A stretch of 64,000 nt of DNA from Phylloscopus collybita. Taxonomy: Eukaryota > Chordata > Aves > Passeriformes > Phylloscopidae. The notes under the pieces were generated by a model, which ran no database searches, was not told where the DNA came from, and saw only the letters and a list, made by a program, of their open reading frames with translations. A program made the translations under genes and the position numbers. The stretch spans positions 27,610,001 through 27,674,000 of the forward strand of contig JAJNNQ010000040.1 in NCBI GenBank assembly GCA_027886175.1, given 5' to 3'. Shown in pieces: positions 1 through 13,419 of the stretch. Each line of letters opens with the position of its first letter. The stretch's first letter is position 1.

Positions 1-252
1 TCTTTTCCCCATGAAAATATTCCACCTAGTCTTACTGTTATGCCTGGAGAGTACTGTATGTTTACCATATAGATTTATCACAGCATAACTAATAGCATAT
101 TTTCACTTTCATTTCTCGCAATCCAATCCCGGGGTCTCTGCTTGCCCGAGAATGAGGGATGGGCACTGCCCCTGGTCCTTCGGGAAGCCCCGAGATGCCC
201 ACAGAAAAGACGAGGAGTCTTCGGATGTTCTTTTTCTGAGTTTTCTTCTTTG

Positions 253-258
253 TTTATT
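253..258 (-). terminator. AATAAA polyadenylation signal of the LTR
   Basis: AATAAA on the minus strand downstream of the LTR TATA box. It would end the R region near 235-240. Confidence 0.5.
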
Positions 259-352
259 ATATCTTATCTTTACAATTCTCTCTGTGCTCTGCCAAGGTCT
301 GGACAGCACGGGCAACAGGCGACGACTGCCCCGCCTGCCCACAGGTCGTCAT

Positions 353-360
353 CTTATATA
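353..360 (-). promoter_or_regulatory. TATA box of the minus-strand LTR
   Basis: TATATAAG on the minus strand, about 95 bp before an AATAAA. That spacing is typical of an LTR U3/R boundary and suggests transcription starting near 325-330. Confidence 0.5.
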
Positions 361-693
361 CAGATAATTACGTGCACATTATTTACAATTGTGATCCAAT
401 ACATACACTTGACACTAAACAGGTGTTTGCTACTCTGACCCAATCCCTCTAAATCTACTTCATGTCATCACCACTGTGCAAAATGGAGACAAAGAAGAAG
501 GAGAAGACTCTAGGGTAACGCCCAGAATCCTCCATCTTGTCTCTGGTCCTTCTTATCTTGAAACCCCTAATGTGAAAATATTAATACTTTCTACTACTTT
601 CAAGGGCTTGCAATTCTTCCCATAGTGTTGGTAATCTTTCCCATGGACTATAATCGAGACCCCTGCCTGTCTGGGGTCCATGCCAGGGTCTGT

Positions 694-757
694 AACCCCC
701 CTGTACGTATCTCTGACCCCCCTGTACAGGTTTTAAACCCCCCTGTACAGGTTTCTG
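694..757. repeat. 21-bp tandem repeat, three copies, in the LTR-like element
   Basis: The core CCCCCCTGTAC recurs at 696, 717 and 738, an exact 21-bp period with divergent spacers. On the minus strand the unit encodes a repeated heptad of the type KPVQGGL within the open frame. Confidence 0.85.
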
Positions 758-2639
758 CTTGTCCAGGGTTTCCAGAGGAATACCCTGGACTCCTACATGC
801 CAACAGTAATTTTTACATCCAGAGTTATACTTATCCCACAAAACTGTAGTGGTAGACATAGTGTCATGAGAGTCTATAAAGGCTCCAGTTGTGAATTAAA
901 TTGAATTTCTTTTATGTTTTCTACAATAAGTAGTAAACATTTCACCTTGTTCTTAATGAACTTAATTATTCAGTTAAAGAACTTCATATCTCAAGTTTCA
1001 AAAAACCTACATAATATTAAGATCTGGTAGTTGGTAATCAGTCATAAAACTGGATATATATTTTAGACTATTTGATAAACTTACAGTTTACAATAGTTTT
1101 TGAAACTATTGAATTTTATAAACTGGTATCCATTACATTGCTTTTTTTTCAAATTCATTTGTATTTTTCCCCAACTGCTGAAGCTAAAACAAACAGACAA
1201 AACAGCCTAATCTGACAACAGAACTGCTTAGCCAAATTTATGTACCTGAGGTTATTTAATATGTAAAAGTATATTTATTTTTATGCATATACACTCACAG
1301 AGGTATGAGGGCAACTCCATCAGTAAGGAATGGCAGGCAAACTATTTATCAGTATATTAATTTTCTATATTTAAATCAGAAGCACATATAACAAATGAAT
1401 CTGTTACTGACTTAGTTTCATCTCTCTCTCATGTTTCTCTAAATGAAGCCTTCACAGGAACCAAATCTCTAGACTGAAGGAGAAAAGACAAAAGAGAAGG
1501 GAGGATGATATTCATGCTTGTCCTCATAAAAAAAATAAAAATGTTAAAGGCAAGAAAAACCTGGAACTATTATTACCAGAAAAAATTCTGCACTCCTTCC
1601 CCTCCTTTTTACTACTAGATTTAATGAATCCACAGCATGAACTGGTTTAAAAGAGGTTAAAACAGGACTCAGGCTCTTGGTTATTACAGCTGTGCTTACA
1701 AAATACAATATAGCAATAGACCAAATGGATTTAGTTCATCCAGAAAACATTTCAGTCAGGATATATGACTTGTATCTCTTCAAACACTCAGAACTTCCTC
1801 AAAGTGAAGCATTTAATCTACAGAAATGGAACTAAACATAAAAATGGATTTAACACAACAAATGGTCTACATGTACTTAATTTATCTAATGCATCTAATT
1901 TAGTGGATTTTGTAAGCTAAGATGGATCTAGGTGCTTAAAGGACTATTGCGCAGAGTTTCTTCATCAGCCTGTTCCCTCAAATCATACTGTGACACACCT
2001 TTATTTCAACTCCTCTGGGACAGGCTTTCCCATTAAAATTACTTTATTACAGAAAATTTTCTCTTTGTACATCCCAAAACCATAAATGCAACCATTTTAG
2101 AGCTCTCATGCCAATAGATATAAAATTTCAGTGGTGTCAAGTCCTACACCTGCAGGTGGAAGCTGAAAAGATGTAGAAAGTTGAAGAGTTTAAGCAAACA
2201 AGGGACAAAATTTCAGTAAGGGCAGGTATTTCTGTGGGTCATGAAAAATGTGGGAAAGTTTGGTTTTTTAAAAGTGTATAACTGAGTTGATTAGACCATA
2301 GTGTCTCAAAGTTGTTTCCAACTTAGAAAATCTATTTTCAGTCTGGTGTGTCTTCTTAGAGGTTTCTTTTCCAAAACATGGGCCATCTGTATATTAGTTA
2401 CCACAGACTTATAAAACTAATTTCCCTAGAAGGTATTTTCACAAAACAATCTCATTAAAAGCAGGAGAGTATGACCAAAATGGTAATTTCTGTCACTTCA
2501 ATGCCTTAAACCAATTTCAGACTCTTTGTACTTTTCTGTAAACATCACTTCATTGTATTGACTTTCTCTTGCAGTTCACATGTTGTGAAGAACCAATTTC
2601 ATTTTTATTTATGCCTCAACATATGTCAGAAATCTGTGT

Positions 2640-2890
2640 TCTGACACGGGGTGAAAAATGACTCCAGGGGCTGTACACGTGCTGGGAGCCTCAGCAGGTG
2701 ACACATGTTTAGGAAGCATTTGGGAGAAAGTCGAGGGAGACTCTGCCTGACAGCCCCGCAGGGGAGAGAAAACCCCCAAGGCTGAGCTGTCTGCGACTTC
2801 GCCCTTGGAGGCAGGCACACCTCTGGATGCCTGGGAAAAAATTCCAGGGCAATCGGGCTGCGGGAGGAGCCTCGGCACTTAAAAGAAATG
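2640..2890. other. GC-enriched patch of unknown role
   Basis: About 250 bp clearly richer in GC than its surroundings, with several E-box-like hexamers (CACGTG near 2678, CAGGTG near 2695, CACATG near 2702). The minus strand is open across it, but the translation resembles nothing I know. It could be a regulatory element, a noncoding exon or an old repeat. Confidence 0.3.
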
Positions 2891-3208
2891 AATCCCCCTC
2901 CAATCCAGACCATATCCTTTCTCAGGAAACAGTTCTCTGATACAATATTTGCTGCTTCTGAGCTTTGTTTTCCTCCAAGAAATCTATCACAAAGAATCCT
3001 CCCCAACTCCCCTTACAGAGGAACAGGACACATATTCCAGCACAGAGGAGTGAAATGAATTTTTACAAATCGTTTGCATTTTTGGGGTTAGAAAACATAA
3101 TTATCCTTTTGGCATACTAACTGAGATTTTATAGCCTCAAAATTTACTCTGTTATCCAAGAACTACCTGAAGTCAGTAGACCCTTATTAAATAGGATTAT
3201 TAAAAATT

Positions 3209-3244
3209 GTGTTTGTTTGTTTGTTTGATTGATTGATTGATTGA
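3209..3244. repeat. (GTTT)n(GATT)n compound microsatellite
   Basis: About four GTTT units followed by four GATT units, uninterrupted. Confidence 0.9.
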
Positions 3245-4543
3245 ATACCTGAAGATCTGTGTGAGTCTTGGTACTGCTGAGGATGGCAGTATTTCTCTAA
3301 AATAAGTTATTCCTAGAGCTAGGTCCATAAATGGTTTAAGTAAGAGAAGTTACTACTGGTTCTGTCCCCTTTGCAGGTCAGCAGATATCCTTTCCCAAAG
3401 ACTGGAGAGAGCCTTGAACCTATCTGCAGACTAAATATCATAACCATTACCTACTTCGATTTTGGATTGCTCTGCCCCTTGTTACTGCAGGTTTCCATCT
3501 TACCTCACTACCTACTGCATTAGAAGAAGAGAGAAGGAATATGTGACATTTCAGCTTAGTAGTGAGATCTACTAGCAGAAATATTGGAGTTGAGATCCTC
3601 CTGACAAGTTGCAGTCCATGAGAAGTGCTTACATCAATACCATGAATTGGACTGTGGAGCTGCACAGATGCCAAGCAGTGAACCTTAAGTACAGTGCTTA
3701 AGCCCTAGCGGGCATCAGCATTACATATCACCCTGCTTTTGACCATTGCTTTCCAGCTCTGGTAGACCACTCTCATATAATACAGTATTTTCTGTTCACA
3801 GCTTTCTCTGAAAAAAACATTGCAGTCTGCTTCTCTCAGAACCATTAAACATGAAAGTGCTTTTAAAAGTTAGGTGCTGTGACAGAAACCTTGTGTAATT
3901 AATACCTAGAATTTAAATCCTAAAGACTTTTTTCTTTATCCTATTTTTGAGTCCTACATCTTACACATAAAGTTTAACAAGGAGGATGTTTCAGCCACAG
4001 GAGATTAGCAACATAATGATGCTTTGAACTAGTATTTGCATTTCTCTCAGAAGACCCCACAGGTGAAATCCTGCTCTCCCGAACGTCAGTAATAGTATTG
4101 TCATTTCATTACCTTTGGGGACAGAGGCTCAAATGCAGCCTTAAGTGAAGAAAAGAAAGCTCTATTGCCATGGTGACTCTGAAGACAACAGGAAGAAAGG
4201 GAAAAGATTTGGATGGAATGAGAAAAAAAGAAGGAATTTCTAGTTTCCGATATTAAACTCATAATTCTAGATATTAACTAGCATATGTAGTACATATAGA
4301 CAGAATTGGAGCTCTGTGGAGTAAGGAGGGCCTAGGCAACAGCTTATTGATGGCACATATATTAAAAGATTGTTCCTGTATATTTCCACAAAACTCTTCA
4401 TAGAGAACACAGTCAGAACTGTTTCACTTGTGAAAACCAATCTGGAAAAGTAAACGTGGGTGACTACAGTATATATTCTAAGATTGGATTTAATTGCTAG
4501 TATGAACTGTAAAGTCTTTCTCCCTCTTAACAGAAAAATGCAG

Positions 4544-4610
4544 TGAGGTTGGAACTAGATGCTCTTTAAGGTCCCTTTCAATGAAAACATTCTATTATTC
4601 TATAATTTTA
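4544..4610 (+). mobile_element. CR1 LINE 3' tail fragment
   Basis: GAGGTTGGAACTAGATG, TTTAAGGTCCCTTTCAATG and then ATTCTATTATTCTATAA match the conserved CR1 3' end with its degenerate ATTCTRTG tail. Only the last 70 bp or so are recognisable, and divergence suggests an old copy. Confidence 0.75.
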
Positions 4611-7600
4611 TAACCTGGACTTAAGTTTCCTACTCTTTGAGTACAAAACCCTTCTTGAAGGATTTATGGACTGCTCTTCCTTCAGTTAATCATTCCCCTT
4701 TACATAACACCTGACCCTTGAAATTACATTAACATACCATTAACAGCACCATTAATATTGGTATCCTAATACAGAAATTAATCTTAGGGTATAGAATTAA
4801 AATAAAACTGCATTTCTCAGCATTGAAAGTGTGACCTAATGTAAAGTTCAGTCTCATGCTGTCGGACCGCAATCATCATGTCACTAAGACTCAAAGTTTA
4901 GCAGCATAAGGCTGCACTGGATCAAAAGTGTTTAATTGTCACTGCTTTGTCTGTGATTTTCAACACAGATGGTTATTCACCTATGTATTTTAACAACTTC
5001 TATTAAAATCTGCTGTAATTAGATCTTGATTAGGATGTTTGCTTTGTAAAAAACTTACTAACATGAATCAGGGACAAGTACATGAAGTCACATCCAAACA
5101 GCAGGAATGCATCATAATTCTAATTCTTTGGTAATATGCATGCAAATTAATACAAGCATTGATTAGTACATCATTTATAATCCAGGAAATTTACTGTAAT
5201 ATCCCTAATGTTCATCCAAATATCTTTTTTCTGAAATTATATTAAACTCCTAATTCCCAAACTGGACTCCTCAGATGCCTTTTCCTATTGGAAAAAACTA
5301 AATCTTTTGTTATTTTGAAAAATATTTCTTTTTCATTTCCTTGGCTAATCTCCGATTTTAAGCTTCAGAAAAGGTCAGCAAGGTCACTTTAACTCCTGGA
5401 AAAATCAATTCACACTTTACTTCCTTTCTCCCTTTTCCCCCCCAATTCTATCCAATTATTGAAGATATATTTTTTTAAAAGCAACATCTGAAAAGCATTA
5501 TGTAAAAAAAAATTAAAAATCAGACCTTTCCAATAAGCCATATCAATAACAAAAGAAGATAAGTGTTCCAAGCATGGTGCACATTGTACTGTTTGTTCTG
5601 CAAACTACTGGATTTTGGCAAGCTTTTGGACATTATAGAAGTAATAATAAATCTTTTGGTTCGGTTTTTTTTTTGCTACAGCTGCTCAATAAGTGATTCT
5701 TTTTTACACATATGATCAAGCTTTTTCTGAGTACATTAAAGCCAAGAACATTCAGAGAAGACACCTGCACTGGTTAATTTTTCTGTCTTGTATATTTCAT
5801 GTAGTCCATTGTGTTGTGACTTCAGTGAACTCATATTTGGCATTCCTTATGTTTAGATGACAGGGACTGTGTATGTGACTGTGCCTAGCTTATATAAACC
5901 TGATTTACAGAAGATAGAATTAAAGCAAATTCTTAACTTCTTTGGTGAATGTGCAACATTATATTAGTTGCACATATTTTAAGCTATTCGGTATTTGAAA
6001 GCTGCTATAAGTAAAATAAAGGTCAAAGAAAACACTGAATTTAGGCTGCATTATCTACTCCATGGAAAGCATACAATTTTCTGGTGGCAACTAAACCAGC
6101 CACTTTTCAGGCACGGAAACAGCAAATACAACTACTGAAAAAATAGGTTTTTACATCCTTTGAGATCTTGGGAAATTTTCTTCATGAGGCAAATGCAAAC
6201 ACATAGGGATAGAACTGGAAAAGCAGTATTTCAACACAGTTGTTGGATGTCTGGTTCTTTCCTGAAGGATCCAGGTCCTCTTAAGAGAGAAAAAAACAAG
6301 TTTGGGAAAAACAGTTCTCTTGGACACATGCAGAAGATTCAGGCAAGCATCCTTGGCTTCCTTCCTTGATAACCTATGAATTACTATTTTCAACAACTGA
6401 AAAAATCTCTAATATTTTGATAAATAACAAAGAGAACATAAAAAAGGTTTCTATGCTTGCCTTTTGTTAAGCTGTTGTTTTAGTGGAAAAAGTTTCATTT
6501 GTAGGAAGTTTCCCCTTTGCAGTCATCCAAGAGAACCAGAAAGAATTATTCTTTCACTCTGAAAGTGATAGTGGACTATTGGTCCTACTCTAGTCTCCAA
6601 GATTATACTATATAGATTAGATCAAACGATGACAAGATTTGTTGAAAAATTATGAAAATCTGCTCCAGGATAGAGATTGGACTAAATGGGCACTAATATT
6701 TCCCTGCTGGTGTAGGTAAACATGTATAAAGAAATGCTTGAACTGACAGAGGTTAACAAAAAATAAGTGCAGCATCTTTAGAGACAGGTGTCTCATCCTG
6801 GAGGGAAAGAAACAACTGACTAGAAACATTAAGTACAGAGAAGCAGATTGCTGCTACAGTATAGTGGGTCTATTTGTCATATTTACTGTGGGACTATCTG
6901 AAGCACTTCTACCAGAAGCCAACAGGCTGTCTTTTCATTCATAATTCATACTGTTTGCAATACAATGATCCTTTGTCATAATGATGACAAAGATTTCACA
7001 TCTCTGTAGCATCTTTCATCTAGGTGAATCACAAATCACTTAAATTTCACACTACTTAAACATACTGCATTTAGAAGTTTTTTTCCAGCCACTGAAATAG
7101 GGCCATTGTTTCTTGTTATGCCAAAAGGAAACTGAAACAGATGGAAAAGCCAGATTAGTGACCCCTGGATATGTATCTCTCTGCCTCCTCTCCTCTACAA
7201 TACAGAAACTGAATTGTGAAATCTCTTCATTTTGCAAATAATTTCTGCAGTTCAGCAGTTCTGCAGTTCAAGCATCATAAGATATTTTTCTTAGAAAGAC
7301 TCCTTTTGTAAATAGTCAGCCATGATGTGTATGGTGTGTATGCATGGTGGCAGAAGATACAGCATTCTGGTTATTCCTACACCATATATCTGAGACCAGT
7401 CTCCTAGAATAACTTAAAACAAACTGCAGTAAATTTGTAGTGATATTCTTGTGCTTGAGAAGCTAGGATTCAAACCTTTGATTCTGATGTTTTCAGAATA
7501 CCTAAACGTATTACTTTTCTACTTTTTCTTCACATAATTTTAAAACTTGCTTTAGATCTTACACCTTTTTGACAAAATAGGTTTGAAGCAGATAATTTTC

Positions 7601-10600
7601 CCAGTTTTTTTCTGACTTTGATTAATAGGGTAAGTGTTTACATTTCCTTTTTTGGTGCGTTTTTGTTCAAGTTGCATTTTCAATTTTCAAACTTATTTTT
7701 TTTATAAATAACTCCAAAACTATATGGATTTAATTTTTTCCTGCTATTCTATCTACTTCTGCCCATGATAAAATAGCAGCTAAAGGGAGATAGCATCTGC
7801 TAACCTCTGCAAACCACTTTATTCCATCCTATTCCTGTATGACAGTTAACAATTTTACCCCTGAATAATAAGATAATTTTTTCACAAATTACTACAAAAT
7901 CGCTTTTGGATGTTTACTACCTAGGTACAGTTGTCATAGATTTGTCTTGGATTCTTTACCAGTCTTAAAATCATAAAAGGTCACATTGAACCTGGCTTCT
8001 GCCTTCACAGCACCTACTGCAAAAGGTCACTGCATCTAGGAAAAGATATGTATAGCTGCTAAACTAGGTTTTACCTATTGGGATTGTAATAATCCAGGAA
8101 AAAATACAGTCCAGTCTAGTTTTCAAACAGTGTTGGAGACAAAAAACACAAAATCATGTGTTTTGTCTTTGATCATTGGCTACAGCAGGATCTTGATTAA
8201 CATAAGCCCAGCAAAAATAATCAGCTTCTAAACTCATCACAGATAAATGATAACACTCTTTTGTTACATTATAGCAAGAACTTACAGTTATTTCCAAACA
8301 CACAGGGCCAAAATTACTCCTACATTAACTGCAATAATTTTTACAGAATTAGATAAAGAACGAGACAAATTAATTTAAATGAAAAGGGCAAATATTTCAA
8401 TTGTTATTGAATAAAAGTATTTCTTAACTTAAACCTCACCTGGTACATCCAAGTGTTGGATTTCAGCAGGCATTTTCTTTTTATCTTTGTGTGAGAACAT
8501 GTCACAGAAGAACCTTGCTCCAGTAGTAGTTGCAGATAGTTCAGTTTGGGGACTCCAGAAAACAAATTTCATGTCAGAAAAAGTGTTGTTAAAACCTGAG
8601 AGTGATTAAACAAACTTAGTCATCAAGATCTCTTTTTTTGATGGAATTTTGCAAATAAGGACTTAGCAACATGAAGTCACTGAGAAAAATTAACCCAAAT
8701 TATCTAAAGGTGCTCCTTCTTAATGTTTTGTTTATATATCATACTAAAGACTAATTCAGGATAAAAGGGCCTTAATTAAATTTTAGTGTTATTATTTTCA
8801 AAGCAAATTAAAGTGATTAGCATTGGAACCATTTCTGTTCTGACTTGGAGCATCTACATAGGCCTTCAACACTGCTTAACTAATCAATGTAGAAAACTAT
8901 TTAGGCTTAATTTTCCTGGATTTTCTCACATAAACAGGCTGACAGATATGCACTGAGTAAAACCCTCCTCATATAAAATAACAGAGTTGAAATATAAAAG
9001 CAGAAATGTCACATCAGTTCTCTGACAGGCAAGAAATCAAGTATTGATGGTTGCAGCCAGCATTGCTTGAGGGGTGAGCAAGAGGTACTTTATAAAAGCC
9101 AGTTCTGTTGAGCCAGACCCCACACTCTCCAGCTCACATTTGCTTCCTCACATCCCTCTGTCAGAAAAAACAGTAAGAAATTTTGAATAAGACCTATGCT
9201 TTTAACCAATTCCATTGGTGAAGAGGAGTTTGAATGGCTGAAGTATACCTGGAAAGTAAATAACAGATTCCATGAAGAGGTAGAGCAGAGAGAGTAAAGG
9301 AGAAAGAAAGCTTACACAGAGGGAGTTTAAAGGGAAAAAGGTGATGCACTGCTAGCAAAAGTAAGGTCTGCAGTAGATGGAACAGGTTGAAGAGAAAACA
9401 TAACTGAGGGGTTGGTGTTGAAGCTTAGGGATTCCTTTCTTTCGTGACAATTTGAAGACAATCTGAAGTAAGAGTATACTGATTTTCTTCATGGAAGAGA
9501 AATAGAGTACATTACTAAATGTACTGTCTGCACGTAACATAAAAATACAAAAGAGAAGAGATATAAAAGAGGAGCTAGGAGCCCAGTCTTCTGTTTACCA
9601 GATCTGTCTTTTTGGAAGAATTCTAAGAAGTTTGCATAGGAAAAAAATGGACCAATCTTAGTGAAATTGTTTAGCAAAGAGGGACTCACAGCAAAATAAA
9701 TATTAAGGTTTACTTAGCAAGTTTTGATCACCCCATTTGTGATAGCATATTTAGTACTTTAAATTAGAGCTTTCTATTTATTATACCAATGCTATTTAAA
9801 GAAAGAATAAACAAAAATTTCACCTTAAGCTAAAATTTACAGCAAAGTATCTGTAAAACAAAAAGGCCCTTAATGCAATACAACTATTTATTAAAAAAAA
9901 AAGCAGCTGAATTCCCCTACAGAGTGCTTCCCCTGCAATGCAGTTGTGATTTTCTTTTGTCCCATACCCCAATCATGCCTGTATCTCTACCATCCAAACA
10001 GAAACAACATGGATTTCTAACACTAAGATGCTTAAGATGAAAATCTTTTTGCACAGTACTGGCCCACTAGTGAGGAAATGATGCTATATTTAGGACCACT
10101 CTTCAAGCAACAGGCTGAGTATCTTATGAAAAATAGGAACACACCTCCTTCTCTCATTCAGGTTAATAAGATTTATAAATGTGAAACAGAAATCTGGATC
10201 CAGACTGTATCCACATATCACCTTTTAATTCAGAAGGCCATGGGCTCATGTTAGAGATCATATAGTCCATAAGTTGATTAATGTACAACCACCAAGATGT
10301 AATAGTATAATGACTTACAAGAACAATGATGGACCTCTGTGGCTCCATCCAGTGTTGAAAGCCACTCCCAGGCCAAAATAAGTGCCTGAGTCAATTGCTT
10401 CTATGTTGATGTGTCCTTGGGACAGACTTCCTCTGCAAAGGAGGAATTCCAGGCACATTCAGTCCTTAGAGTAACCTCCAGTGCACAACTATTCATAGCA
10501 TGAATGGTGTGACACACAAGACAGACTACAACCCTTGTATCCACTTTGTGGGGACAATCTTCCTAGAAGGTAAAATATCATCAATTCTATACCTCAGTGC

Positions 10601-13382
10601 AGGCTTCCTATCACAGGCTCCCTACAGACATTACTGGCACCAGGGAGCAGTTGCATCCCCATCAAACAGAAAGAATGCATAACACTGTCCTAGGATTATA
10701 CCACCAGATGATATAATTTCAACATGATAAACCTCTAGGGATGGCTAAATTAAACCTGCCAAACCTGAACACACGGTGGACCATTGTAAATCTTTACCAG
10801 CTTTCTCTCCTTGTCCAGGGGGGCAACCTGGGAAAATGATGGTCATTCTGCTGCTCAGAAGTGCATTATTTGTATTCTCACTCCCACGGGACTGCTGCCC
10901 AACTGCTCACAATTTGCTCCCACTCCTGCAGTCCAAATGACCATACAGCATGCCATGGCTGTGAGACCACCTCTGCAAAGGGTTTATTTCCATCCTCTGT
11001 CTAATAGTCCAAGAGATAGTGCAGAAGCCTCTTTTCCTGTTCCCAAAAGTTTGAAAGAACTATGAAAGAAGTGAGTCATGAACATGGTAACAAATGTTTC
11101 TTTCTTTCACTGTCCTGCATTTTTCTAGGGATTACATGGGAATGGTGATTGATGCTTTGATGACTGCACTGAAAATAACGTAAAGGGTACCTAGAGCAAA
11201 GGGATAGATGTTCCTTCTATGAATAATAAACATGTAATAAGCAAAACATGGTCACCAGAGACTGTAACTTTTGCTTTCTCTCCTAATTGCTGCCTAAAGA
11301 GCTAAAGTTTTAAAATTTTATTTCTCAGTCATTTAAATGTCAAGAAAAATTATGCAGAAAATAAAAGCCATAGGCAGTGTAATATCTGGAGAAATTACTG
11401 GTGGGTTTTGGAGGTTGCAAAAATTCCATTCAGAAAAAAATACCTTCTGGTGAAGAAATCTCTTAAGTCTAATTCAACAGAATGGATCATGATGAACTCT
11501 TCTTCCAACAAATTGTCAGAAAATCTCCAAAGTCCACTAAAAGCAAAAAAAAAAAATGCAAGTCTTTGGAAAAGATCCATATCCCTCCCTCATTATTCCA
11601 TCATTGTCTAAAGGACTGTTAAAACAAAATTTAACAGGCAGCAAGATGCATAGGATTGGTTTTGAATTTTTGAGAGAATAAACAGCCTGAATCAAAGCTG
11701 GATGTACCCATGGGCTGATGTCTAGCTTGATTCTTAGGCAAGGAATTTGTAACAGTATGTCTCTTCCTCCTCCTCTGTGTTATGCTTGAGTTACCTTGGT
11801 CTTACTGGAGACTGAATCAACCTTACTTTGTTTTTAACTCCTTAATTAAGTATAAAAAAAGGTTAAAAATTCAGCCAGAGACTTCATTAATTTCTGGCAA
11901 TTGGCAAAGAGTATGTGTCAGAAATAAGACAAGATGAATCCTTGCTGAAAAGAGAATCAAGTACTTATTTTATGCCCATTTTTACATCCTAAGGTTGCAT
12001 TTTTTTATCTTTATTATTCCACTGCTCCCATTATTTTCTCAAGCCCCATAGGAATAATTGTGAGACACTAGTTTGTAATGCTAAAATAAAAGTTTAACCA
12101 ACATTATGCCATGAAAAAAACTTTCAGCAAAGTTATATCCGTTTATTTCAACTAGGGAACTAGATTTGCAGCTTCATCAACTCCAGTTGCTCATTTACAC
12201 CTTTGTAAGTTCAATGAAACAAAACTGGGCATACACTGATTGTTTCCTTTTCACTGTTGGTAGAACAACACAGTTGAGAGCTATATCAACAAAGAGATTT
12301 AAGTATCTGAAGCAAGGGGCATGAAGCCTAAGCCTGTTGTTTATATGTCTAAAACAGCTGCTCTTAATTAACAGCTGCTGAACCCTGGAGTTACTTATGT
12401 GACTGCCAATAAACGACAGTAAAAAACTTAATGCCTACTTCTTCCTCATCAACAAAAGTCACACCAGGCATTTTCTCAGGCTCTATCTCTGGTCTCTGAA
12501 CATCTCAACATTAATAAGCACAGCCTAAATGCCCTTAATGCATTTAGCTTTTAGATAGAAACTAATCTAGAGAGGCTTTACAAGCTGCTAACACAGGACT
12601 CTGGAATTCAAATCCTAAATGGAGGACTTCAAATCCCAGGCTGCAGGAGCCAGAAGACTTGAGCGTATTGCACAGATTTGGCACTACATATCACATGAGA
12701 CTCCTGTGCAAACAAGCAAGTGACACAGCTGAAAAGGGAGGTGATGAAATATCTGGTTCTCAGTTAGAGTCATGGGCTGCACAGCGCAGACTCAGCAGCT
12801 TCTGGATTTAGCAACTAAAAACTGGTAAGAAATGGAAGCAAGGTTGTTTAGCCACTTTCATTGAAAATGCTGCTCAATTTTGCATGAAATCCCACTCTCC
12901 CCACACCACCTTTAAGACATTTCCTAAATCCCAGGGTATTGCACTGAGACATGCAGCCAAGAATACAACAGAAAATAGCCAGAGAGACAAAATGGTGTGA
13001 AACCTGCTTCCAGATGAGTTTTTAATGTAAGCTGTAACACATTTAAAGCACAGAAAACTAGAGCTCCCAGATCCTTCCTTCTCTGCTCTCATCCGTGGAC
13101 TTTAACAATTAAGCTAGGTAGCCCAGCTTTTCCCTGCTTAAAGCAAGATCTATGTGCAGCAGAGCTAAAAATTATTAAAATGGAGGATAATATATTTCAA
13201 GCTATTAGATCACATGTGCATTTATTATCTAGGTAAGATGAAAGTGAATAAATAAGATCTTAAGCACATAACTTTAAATTTCTGCAGAATCAGAGAAAAG
13301 AGAATGTTTAAAAGTAAATTGCAGAAATACAAACTTTGCCAGAGACACAAACACAAACATGTATTTCATTAAATCTAGTATT

Positions 13383-13419
13383 AAAGGTATCTAGAAGATA
13401 CCTTTTAGTATCTTCTAGA
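13383..13419. repeat. Two overlapping hairpins
   Basis: AAAGGTATC (13383-13391) pairs with GATACCTTT (13397-13405) across a 5-nt loop. TCTAGAAGATAC (13390-13401) pairs perfectly with GTATCTTCTAGA (13408-13419) across a 6-nt loop. The two structures share bases and are mutually exclusive. Confidence 0.85.

Larger units (their letters stand above)
112..860 (-). mobile_element. Endogenous retrovirus LTR-like sequence (ERVK-like?), minus strand
   Basis: Read on the minus strand the block has LTR architecture: a TATATAAG box (353-360), then 95 nt downstream an AATAAA (253-258), then about 130 nt of GC-richer U5-like DNA. Upstream there is a region with a 21-bp tandem repeat. From about 859 to 581 the minus strand is open for 92 codons, including the tandem repeat. 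I could not identify TG/CA tips or a target duplication, so edges are approximate and part of the left-over could be internal retroviral sequence. Base composition is clearly richer in GC than the neighbours, consistent with insertion. Family assignment is tentative. Confidence 0.6.

Noticed and set aside
2626..3006. 126-codon minus-strand open frame over the GC-rich patch
   Set aside because: No recognisable domain. GC-rich patches lose stop codons by composition. Kept only as a noncoding patch of interest.
7244..7268. Repeated CTGCAGTTCA near 7246-7268
   Set aside because: Very short local duplication; not informative on its own.
10811..11065. 84-codon plus-strand open frame
   Set aside because: No family resemblance, no splice context, and the length is expected by chance.
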